64,000 nucleotides of DNA. Origin: Charina bottae. Its lineage: Eukaryota; Chordata; Lepidosauria; Squamata; Charinaidae. Within the stretch, counting starts at the first letter, position 1. The number at the start of each line of letters is the position of its first letter. The DNA is taken from assembly GCA_023362775.1 (NCBI GenBank), contig JALMGJ010000005.1, forward strand, positions 67,781,963 to 67,845,962. Direction: 5' to 3'. Below the pieces are notes generated by a model. That model worked only from the letters and a program-made list of their open reading frames with translations, ran no database searches and was not told the DNA's origin. The position numbers were made by a program, and so were the translations under genes. This document shows, in pieces, positions 55,753-64,000 of the stretch.

Positions 55753-55814
55753 AAAGTTGGTAAGGGAATCCTAAATATGTTTCTAGGTTATGGTTAGGAT
55801 TCCCTTACCAACTT

Positions 55815-55865
55815 TGCTCAGACTGAAGAAGCTCCTTGGATAAGGAGCGAAACGTTTCCACTAAG
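55815..55865 (+). ncRNA. Hammerhead-ribozyme-like motif, plus
   Basis: CTGAAGA at 55823-55829, extra A, perfect 7-bp stem II, GAAAC, GTT. Helix I has CTCAG against CTAAG, one mismatch compared with 2456-2506. Confidence 0.6.
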
Positions 55866-55953
55866 AAAATAGAAATCCAGTTGACATGATTCAAGCTACA
55901 GACAATTCCACCTGGATGACTGAGAACCTTCATAGACATGCTCCTAATTGCCT

Positions 55954-56484
55954 TTCAGCATGGAATGGTTGGGGGGGTAGAATCCTGTTCTTTTCTTCAG
56001 GCTCCAAAAATCTGGGTCTGGTCCTCAGCCTGCCTCCATTGAAAAGCACAGGGTTTTGACAGGATGTGGAGCCACATCAAATGCCCCCAATGGTCTTTAA
56101 TTTGTGATCATCCAGTCAAGCCGCCCCATTTTTAACAGACAGTAGACAAGTTTTGTGGAGGCATATCCACTTTGAATCCCACTGTCATGCTTCTGGGACA
56201 TTTGGAAGAATAAAATCTCTTAACTGTGAACATTAATAAATTAAAACTTCACACAGAGAATCCCAGCCAAATACAGTAAGTGAGCCGTTTAAAATTAGTA
56301 CGGCATTTGGAACAGCTTTCCTTTGCATTTATGAGATGGGAATGTCATTCAATGTAGAGTGTAACACCATGTACCACAGCAGAGAGGCAAGAACTTCCTA
56401 AAATGGACATCCACAGCTCCTCAGGCACTTTAGGGGTTTTCTTTCACTCACTACAGCAACCAAACAACAATCCATTTGAAAGAG
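55954..56484. other. No feature recognised
   Basis: Nothing supported. Confidence 0.5.
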
Positions 56485-56618
56485 AAGAAGAGGAGAGGAG
56501 AGGAGAGGAGAGGAGAGGAGAGGAGAGGAGAGGAGAGGAGAAAGAAGAGAAGAGAAGAGAAGAGAAGAGAAGAGAAGAGAAGAGAAGAGAAGAGAAGAGA
56601 AGAGAAGAGAAGAGAAGA
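56485..56618 (+). repeat. (GGAGA)n to (GAAGA)n pentamer microsatellite
   Basis: About eleven GGAGA units pass into about sixteen AGAAG units with a clean border near 56540. Two frames (56403-56648 and 56476-56790) read through as Glu/Arg-rich low complexity. Confidence 0.97.
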
Positions 56619-57847
56619 GTATTTCAAAAAGTATTATGGCAATGTTAGCTTTTCAATTAAAACAAACGAAAAGCATCTTCACCAACCAAAGAAGACTGGA
56701 ATAAGTGCATCCATGCCTAAAGTGGTTCAGCCACCTTTAAATCAGCTCAGTTTGAATGTATTATCTGAAGTTGCAAGACAAATGAAGTGAATCTGGATTG
56801 TTGTTTATAGTATGAATGTTTCACTTGTTTTCCTTCTTCTTTAAAGCTTACAAGAACCATCCCTGTCTCTAAGTCTATTTATAAGGATTCAGATCTTCCA
56901 AACTCAATTGAACTGTTACACAAATAAATGTTTTGGAAGCTTTTGATTTGTTGTGGAGCATGAGCATTTAAAAACATTTAAAATTAAAAAAAATTGGATA
57001 TTAAGGAAGAGTCATTTAAATTTGGGGGAAAAGGCTTTACTCAGCATACCGACTTTGCTTATACTTGGTTCCTGATATCAGTTAATACACTTCTCAGTTT
57101 CCACTGCTAAAATAACTTTTTGAAAGGACGGCCCAAGCATTTTGTAGAGTGAGGCAGCTGCCTCAGGGAGATGATTTTGGATATTGTGAAAGGGGCAAAT
57201 TGTCAAGTATTTAATTTATTATTATTCATTTTTACTGCCAGAATTTTCTGGCTGTAGAGAAGGTGAGTGGAAGATTAGAAGAAATGAGTAACTTCCACCC
57301 ATCCCAATGCATATTGGAAACTCATCAGAGTGTTAGTAGCCATCAGCAGTCTTCTTCCTCCATCAAAATATAAACTCAGCTACCAGCTGCCTCTTTGCTA
57401 GAGGTTAGAGTCATTGTCTTACACAACCACACTGATAGTTCATCGAGATTTTAGGCCAAGATGTAGGGCATTATAGAGTCATTTTGACCCCCCCACCCCC
57501 ATAACTTTTAGTTATATGAATGGATACAGTTTGAAATTAACTATTTACTTGAACGACAGAAGCAGCAGAATCTGTACTGGAGTAAGGGATCAGGCATTCC
57601 AATCTCATGCACCAATGGGATCACAGTTCCTATAAAAGAGTGACGGTATGAATAATCTAAACCCACTGTGCCCATGGTCCCCTTCCTATAGCCTGCCATT
57701 TCTCTGCCTCAAATAACTGTTTGCATTAAAAAAAGGGGGGGGGTTTGCTTGTTTACTTTCAGCAACACTTCCCAAAGATTTCTTAGAAAATGAACATGAT
57801 GGGTCCATCTACCAAGAAAGGGACAAAGGGCAGCATGGATAGCTAGC
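56619..57847. other. No gene; possible MITE piece at 57125-57200
   Basis: GAGTGAGGCAGCTGCCTCAGG near 57149-57169 has a palindromic GAGGCAGCTGCCTC core like some hAT-derived repeats. Otherwise unassigned, with a G run at 57737-57745. Confidence 0.4.
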
Positions 57848-57855
57848 TCCATGGG

Positions 57856-58071
57856 TAGGCTGACCATACGTCCCATTTTGAACAGGACAGTCCCGTTTTC
57901 TAAACAATTCCCGACCGTCCTGTCGTTTTAAGAAAAATATCCATTGTGTCCCGTTTCTGAAAGTTCCTGCGGCGAAGCGCGCCCGCGCGCACTCATGCAC
58001 GCCCACTTCATCCAGAGAGCCGTGGGTAGGTTAGGGTCCCGTTTTCCTCTCAAGGAAATATGGTCAGCCTA
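57856..58071. mobile_element. hAT-type MITE, family D (TAG ends)
   Basis: Ends TAGGCTGACCATACGTCCC and, in complement, TAGGCTGACCATATTTCC. A perfect 8-bp target duplication, TCCATGGG, lies at 57848-57855 and 58072-58079. It is shorter (216 bp) than 8280-8668 and has a small CpG-rich centre (GCGGCGAAGCGCGCCCGCGC). Confidence 0.92.
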
Positions 58072-58079
58072 TCCATGGG

Positions 58080-59048
58080 GCCATTTTTCAGTTTGTAGAT
58101 TCTAAAAGATGTGGCTTGATAAGGATTCTTTGGGATACCATGTAGGGTTGCCTTATATGGCAGCTCAGCCTACCCCAAGCTAATTTTTAAATATACTAAT
58201 TTTCTATTTCTTTTCTTTTTCCTCTACTTTCTTAGGGGTCTCTAACTCTCTTGATCTATTTTCATTATAACACAGATTGTTATTAATCATAATAACAGTC
58301 ACTTAAGTAAAATGCCAAGGAACAAATATTTACATATCTATGCATATTTTGAGCTACAGTCTGCGTTTCTTCCACTCAACATTTATAAACTGTGACATCG
58401 CTAATAGCCTCTTTCTCTTGGAAGAGGGTGCGGAGAGGTCAATACACCACCCCTCTGCTTTGCCCTATCAGTTGTCCCCCATCTATTTGAAGACGAGGTA
58501 TTATTGTTAATTTGAAGAGGGTGGGGGTTGTTGCCAGAAGACATTTGTTTAAGGACTGCAGGTTTATTTACTGTGAACAGGAATAAAGAAAAGCTGCCTT
58601 CGACAGGATCTAGTAAACAAAGCAAATGTTAATCTTGTCCCTGGCAGGTCCCATTGTCTAACTCTGGAGTTTTGGAATTTGTTCAGATTTTTCTCGAATG
58701 CGATCAGGCTGGTCTAAAATAACACCCAATCTGCACGTCTCCAGCCTGGCACTGAGTACTTTACTACTGAACAGAATGGGAAGCAGTATATACAGTAAAT
58801 CCATCCAGACTTACGTATAGGCCACTTGATATAATATTCAAGGTTGATTTGTACATCCACAGGCCTCAGCCAGTTTTTCCTTGGTCAAGAGTTACCATTT
58901 ACTTCCATGTCTGAACCACTTTCATGGAATATCCTGGTGTTGAGTTGATTGGCACTGATGGGAGACATCCCTTAATGTTTCAGTTGCAAAACAGCGAATA
59001 CACAGCATGTGGACTGTCTTTGTTCAAAAGTATTATTTTAGGAGTGAT
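58080..59048. other. No feature recognised
   Basis: Nothing supported. Confidence 0.5.
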
Positions 59049-59059
59049 ACAAATATTGT

Positions 59060-59361
59060 TACTCCAGGAAATAAAGCCAGACTGCTCACTTGAGGGAATG
59101 ATATTAAAGGCAAAACTGAAGTACTTTGGCCACATAATGAGAAGACAGGATACCCTGGAGAAGAAGCTGATGCTAGGGAAAGTGGAAGGCAAAAGGAAGA
59201 GGGGCCAACCAAGGGCAAGATGGATGGATGATATTCTGGAGGTGACGGACTCGACCATGGGGGAGATGGGGGTGGCGACAGCTGACAGGAAGCTCTGGCG
59301 TGGGCTGGTCCATGAAGTCACGAAGAGTCGGAAGCGACTGAACGAATAAACAACAACAAAA
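59060..59361 (+). pseudogene. 5'-truncated BovB/RTE-like LINE end
   Basis: An 11-bp duplication, ACAAATATTGT, lies at 59049-59059 and 59362-59372. The coding part gives CSLEGMILKAKLKYFGHIMR, then LEKKLMLGKVEGKRKRGQP, ARWMDDILEVTD and a final KSRKRLNE before the stop at 59347-59349, followed by a CAACAA tail. The Met at 58924 lies outside the insertion, so the longer open frame is partly host flank. Only the C-terminal region is present. Confidence 0.88.
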
Positions 59362-59372
59362 ACAAATATTGT

Positions 59373-60055
59373 GTCTGTGGCAGTTAATCTCCCAAGAATT
59401 ATTTCATTTAGCAAGACATCATTCGATACCACTGAATGTACAGTTGATGTACATGCACGTGTGACTTCGCTCTAGGAACTTCAACTTTTAGGATCTGAAA
59501 TAAAAAGGAGGAGGGGGGATGAATTGAACCCAGCAACACAGATTTTAAAGATTAATTTAATTTACAATAAACTGCAAATGATAAGCATGATCAAAAGATA
59601 TTTCATTCTACCCTCTCACACAAATGGAGTAATTCTCTTACGATCAAATCCACTGGAATGTGTACATTCATCCACTACAATAAAACCAAGGGATTTCACT
59701 GTTCTGACACTCGTAAATCTGAATATGTCTGAAAGTAGAAGAAGATGACAATACACAGAATTTGCATTGTTAAAACAAAACAAAGGTAGTTGCCTTCTAA
59801 TCAGACTATTGATCTGTTTTGTTTGATTTGGCCTACATTGCCCAGCAATGGCTCTCCAAGTTTTTCCAAGTCTATACATTAGTGCTGAACATATAGAAAA
59901 TAAACAAAAACAAAATGAGCTTGAGGTCTTAGTACAGAAAAGCAAATATGATGTAATATTGAGGATAGTCAAATACATTTCCAAATAAGCAGACTTGATT
60001 AAACTCAGAGCAGTAAGTAGGATTCCACAGCAGGAGAAATCTATGGGAAAAGTAG
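59373..60055. other. No feature recognised
   Basis: Nothing supported. Confidence 0.5.
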
Positions 60056-60059
60056 CTCA

Positions 60060-61145
60060 ACATGGATGCAAGTTCCTAAAGAAGGATATACTCAAAGCAG
60101 AATCGCAAACAATTCTGATGAAGAAAAAATGCAATACAGTAGAAGAAACCATTGTGGCTATAGGATCTTAGTGAAGATGCTAAAACAAGAAAGAAAACAT
60201 ACAGGAAATGGAAAGAGGGCCAGGTCACCAATAACGAGTACAGATAAGTAGAATGTATAGTGGGGGTCAAGAAAGTGAAAGCTCAAAATGAGATGAGGTT
60301 AGCAAAGTATACTACGAACAGCAAACAGTGTTTCTTTAGACATGTTCAAAATCAAATGCAAAGAAAAGCATCAGTATGCCAACTGCCCAAAAAAGATGTC
60401 AAAGCAGTAATAGGTAATAAAGACAGAGTTAATCAGCTCTGATTTTGATTCAGCCTTCCCCAACAAATAAATATATGTTCCATCAGACAATTGTGAAAAG
60501 CGGAATTAAGGGGCCAAGTTTTAGACTGAGACTGATATAAACGGACCATGAATGAGTTTAAAACACCAGGAATAGAGGAATTGCTCTTAGGGTAATGGTC
60601 TGGTTGAATCCTTATATATTGCATTTGAAAAATAATCTGAAATGCCAGATAACTGGAGGAGCACAAACACTGGCCCATCTTCCAAAAGGAGAGAAAAGAA
60701 GATCCAGGCAACTACATGTCATTCAGTCTGAAATTGTTACTTGGGAAGATTTTACAGCAGATCATAAAGAGATCAATCTGTGAGTACCTTGAAAACAAAG
60801 CAGTAATTAAATCAGCATGGATTTTTTAACAACACAAACTAACCTTATCTTATATTTCTATCAGGAATTGTGGGAATGCTGTAGACATAATATATCTTGG
60901 ATTTAATATATACGTGGGGTAGATGACACAACAATTAAGTGGATACCTTGTGGTTGTACTCAAAGAGTGATCTTCAATGGTTCCTTACCAAACTAGTGAG
61001 AGGTATTAAGTGGAATGCCATTACTTTTATTAATGTCTTGGATGATGAGATGGAGGGAATGATGATCAAATCTGCAGATGACACAAAATTTGATAGGAAA
61101 GCTAAAACTTTAGAAGACAGACATATAATTCAAAATGAATGACAG
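60060..61145 (+). pseudogene. CR1 LINE remnant, linker and reverse transcriptase region
   Basis: In several frames the text follows CR1: KVKAQNEMRLAKYT around 60270 (linker), a region like DNWRSTNTG then FQKGEKEDPGNY near 60640-60720 (RT start), LGKILQQIIKRSI near 60740, a STOP-rich palm region, and a final NVLDDEMEGMMIKSADDTKF (61039-61095) in which ADD marks the catalytic site. Multiple frameshifts and stops; long dead. Confidence 0.75.
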
Positions 61146-61184
61146 TTGAGCTACAGCCTCTGCCTTCTGCTGCAACGAGAAAAC

Positions 61185-61300
61185 TTTGACCCTCCCAAAT
61201 GCTGCTGAATCACAATTCCTAGGATCCTTCATTAGGCAGGTGGGGCTGCTGACAATTGTAGCCCAGCAACATTTAGAGAACCAGTTCTTCCCCACCCCTT
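61185..61300. mobile_element. Old hAT-type MITE remnant
   Basis: The text CCCAAATGCTGCTGAATCAC, AATTCCTAGGATCC and a partly complementary GACAATTGTAGCCCAGCAAC, then AACATTTAGAGAACCAG, resemble the repeat at 32527. Diverged. Confidence 0.45.
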
Positions 61301-61499
61301 TCCTTCTATAACTTTCATGAATACAGTATTTTCATTTTTTAAACACACTCTATTTAGACAAAGTTTGTTATGATTCTTCCTCTTTAAACATACATAACAA
61401 GCTTATAAATGCATGCACCCCCTCAAGGTATTATTTCTATAGCAGTCTTCCCTAACATTGCCCCATTCATAACGCTGAAGCCTATTCATTTGTTAGACA

Positions 61500-61685
61500 T
61501 TATACATTTTATTTAGGAGATCAAAATGGCATATATAGCACTTGTACCTCCAAATTTGTCCTCACAAAAACCCTGTGGAATCAACTGGGCAGGGAGAGTC
61601 ATCCAGTGCCTCCACAACTGGACTTGAACCTGGATCTTCCTCACCAAAGCCCAACACATTAACCATCACCGCACAGTTGCTGATT
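61500..61685 (-). repeat. Old tRNA-type SINE, strongly diverged
   Basis: Reverse reading gives a B-box-like AGGTTCAAGTCC and CACAGGGTTTTTGTGAGG, as in the SINE at 10115-10330. The tail, TTTTATTTAGGAGATC, lies at the left. Confidence 0.45.
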
Positions 61686-61689
61686 CCAG

Positions 61690-63038
61690 TTCCTTATTTG
61701 TGTGAAACTTCTAATGAGAACTTAGTCTCTCAGTTCAATAAAGCACATATAACCCTGCCATTTATGTAATGTTGTACCTCAAATTAAGCATAAAATATCA
61801 TTCATCCAGAAGGATTAGATTGCAACCTCCATCATTCCCAGTTGGCAGAGCTCAATGGTCTAAGGATGATGGGAGTTGTTATCTGATACATTGGAGGACT
61901 GCAGGTTCAAAGGGGCCCCTTGCCTTTGAGGGCCCATCAAATACACCCCCCCTTCTATTTTTCAGTGCCTTCTTGGAGAGCAGTTATTTCCAAACTGAAC
62001 TGCTTGTTTTCTGATGTGTATTTCCAGCTTACTTGTTGCCTTAAAGTGATGTCTTCCTTTCAGCTGTTTCTGTTTCTGAATTTAAGTATGGCTGACAAGC
62101 CCAGGCAGCAGGAGAAAGTCTGACTGCAGCCTGAATATAAGCAGATCCAGAATTTCATAACATGCAGTCAAAAGGATTTAGGAGATAATGGGCACACAAC
62201 ACTAAATCTGTCCGCTTGGAAATGTGTCAAAGCAGTGAAAGCCTATCCCGCCTAAGAAGGCTGCTTGGTCTGTGTTTTCCCACCATATTTGTTCATTTGT
62301 TTTTCAGCCACGTTACTTTGCAAAGTCCCAGTTTACGTATCTCTGACTCTGGGAAATGCTAAACCCAAGAATCAAGCTCTTCAGAAATTTTTTTTATTGA
62401 TTCTAATCAGAAGATGTTTAGAGAGCAAAACTGCAACTGGTGGTGATGTTATTCATCAGGGAATGTTCCTGCAATTGTCTTGTAAACCCACTGAAATATG
62501 GATTTGTTGTCATTTCAATGGTATTCCAGGAAGAGAATGATTTGTAGGAACAATTGTTAGAAATGTCTGACCTGATAGTTTGTTAACTATTTCAGAACAA
62601 AATATAGATTAGGAAAAATACATTTCTGCAGGAAATTAGATAATGTTTATTTCCCACCCACCCCACTTTTCCCTTGAAAATATTTTCAGACAATGGTGGT
62701 GGTAGTTTTTTATGACCGAGGTAGCTTTCATCAAGAAAGAGGTGGGATCTTGATATTTCAGCTCACAAACCAAACAAAACTATTTGGGTTGGAAACAAGC
62801 CACCTGCAACTAAACTGAAGTCATGCCTTTAAGGGTGCAGAAAAGGGAGAAGCAAGGATACTGTCTTCCAAGGTGGAATTGTATTGACATCAACAAGGGT
62901 AGGCAGAGATTTCACTTTTTTAAAAAAAACAGGGTCTAAAATTTTGTCATTTGGGTTATCAATCAGAAGAAAACTTAAAACTAATTTCAATTAAATTATG
63001 GAAAAGCAGAAAAATTATGGGGCAACGAAAATCAGATT
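61690..63038. other. No feature recognised
   Basis: Nothing supported beyond a possible trace of an old MITE near 61850-61910. Confidence 0.45.
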
Positions 63039-63050
63039 AACCCAAGTAGG

Positions 63051-63376
63051 TAAAGGTAAAGGTTCCCCCATACAGTCGTGTCTGACTCTAGGGGCCGGTG
63101 CTCATCTCCGTTTGTTAGCCGAAGAGCCAGCGTTGTCCAAAGATGCTTCCGCAATCATGTGGCCAGCATGACACGCGCAGAACGCTGTTACCTTCCCACC
63201 GAAGTGGTACCTATTCATCTACTTGCATTTGTATCCTTTCAAATTGCTAGGTTGGCAAGAGCTGGGGCGAGTGCGGGAGCTCACTCCGTCACGCAGGGCT
63301 AGGGTCTCGAAACTCCAAACTTGCGACCTTCTGATCGACAAGCCTGGCATCTTAACCGCTGAGCCATTGTGCCCCC
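63051..63376 (-). repeat. tRNA-derived SINE, ACCTTT-tailed family (full length)
   Basis: The duplication AACCCAAGTAGG / AACCTAAGTAGG (one mismatch) lies at 63039-63050 and 63377-63388. The head is at the right, with complement GGGGGCACAATGGCTCAGCG. Confidence 0.9.
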
Positions 63377-63388
63377 AACCTAAGTAGG

Positions 63389-64000
63389 ACAATACAGTTA
63401 ATTCAAATGATGCGAATTCCTTAATTTAAGGAATGAATAGAATGTAAGGATATATTCATACAGAGCCCCCCACCCCAAATGTCTTCTTTCTCTTTATTTT
63501 TTCCCAGAATGTTGCTACTGCTCATTCAGTTTGTAGCACAAATACAAAACTATATTGATTGAAGACTATAATAAACAATATTAATTAATAATACAGAAGG
63601 AAATGCCAACTGATGTAACAAGCTGGAAAGTTTACTTACTGGAACTATAAGGATGGATTTTTTTCCTAGAAAAAATATCTAAAATAGCCAATCCTAATCT
63701 CATGCCCTCCAGAAGTTTTGATTTCAAATACTGTTATTGTGAGCCAATGTAACCAAGGGCTGTAGGAATGGTGGGAGGGGTCAACATGGGAAGGCCAGCC
63801 AGCCTGAAATGCCAGAATTACTTGAATTAAAGGCAGTTTTCTTGGCAACAATATGAAGTGTTTTCCATTGCTTTCTTTTGGATTTTTTTTTTACTTCCTC
63901 CTCTGGCCAACAACTGTTCCGTCAAAGTACTAGGTCTTACACTGCTTAGCAATTTTTTTAAAAGTTGGTGCTTGTAATCTGTTGTGATCAGAGTGACTTT
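63389..64000. other. No feature recognised
   Basis: AT-rich; a weak old MITE trace near 63700-63800. Nothing else supported. Confidence 0.45.

Larger units (their letters stand above)
55669..55938. mobile_element. Minimal palindromic Penelope-end insertion with two complete hammerhead-like motifs
   Basis: A 15-bp duplication, TGCTCCTAATTGCCT, lies at 55654-55668 and 55939-55953. The 270-bp insert is an inverted repeat centred near 55797. Each arm carries the Penelope-like 3' end, with stem II perfectly paired in both. Left end GTAGCTTGAATCATGTC; right end GAACCTTCATAGACA. No coding part. Confidence 0.9.

Noticed and set aside
56403..56790. Glu/Arg-rich frames of 81 and 104 codons
   Set aside because: They read through the pentamer microsatellite; no domain.
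58980..59432. 150-codon minus-strand frame
   Set aside because: Antisense to the BovB-like coding remnant; no independent support.

Overview
This is nuclear DNA from a vertebrate, almost certainly a squamate reptile (lizard or snake; I cannot decide which). The evidence is the repeat set: Sauria-type SINEs with a BovB-like 3' tail, a tRNA-derived SINE ending in ACCTTT repeats, CR1, L2, L1 and BovB/RTE-like LINEs, Penelope-like elements with GIY-YIG endonuclease remnants, and short hAT-type elements. I find no host protein-coding exon, tRNA, rRNA or known ncRNA gene that I can defend. Nearly all longer open frames are pieces of retrotransposons or chance frames through GC-rich MITEs and microsatellites. 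The window reads as intergenic or intronic sequence shaped by repeated and nested insertion.

Layout. 0-9 kb: ACCTTT SINEs, an old Penelope-like fragment, a Sauria SINE, two hAT MITEs (6344-6547, 8280-8668) and a solo LTR inside a BovB-like LINE end (6834-7098). 9-17 kb: a tRNA-SINE with a 19-bp target duplication, a GC-rich tandem repeat block (about 12.3-13.5 kb) and two copies of a 165-bp sequence in inverted orientation that I read as identical (11621-11785 and 16768-16932). 17-31 kb: an old LTR, a 5'-truncated L1 interrupted by another LINE, three more hAT MITEs, a CR1 remnant and an LTR interrupted by a MITE. 31-36 kb: mostly unannotatable sequence, L2 pieces, a solo LTR (34402-34670) and a GC-rich MITE (35422-35846). 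36-43 kb: LINE coding remnants, including a reverse transcriptase broken by a 272-bp insertion carrying a hammerhead-like motif, and an L2 reverse transcriptase fragment. 43-56 kb: three palindromic Penelope-like insertions (42914-44576, 47569-47723, 55669-55938) and a complete 2-kb non-autonomous L1-like element (53450-55496). 56-64 kb: pentamer microsatellite, a hAT MITE, BovB-like and CR1 remnants and one more SINE.

How it works together. No pathway is present. The pieces are linked by insertion history, and many insertions have target-site duplications readable directly: 8 bp for hAT MITEs, 5 bp for LTRs, 8-19 bp for LINEs and SINEs, 12-15 bp for Penelope-like copies. The strongest unusual signal is the Penelope-like family. 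Its copies carry a hammerhead-ribozyme-like core (CTGAAGA, stem II, GAAAC) and three are inserted as inverted-repeat units sharing almost the same outer boundaries. A second hammerhead-like family interrupts the LINE reverse transcriptase at 39.5-39.8 kb. All repeat-family names come from recognition by eye, without a library search.
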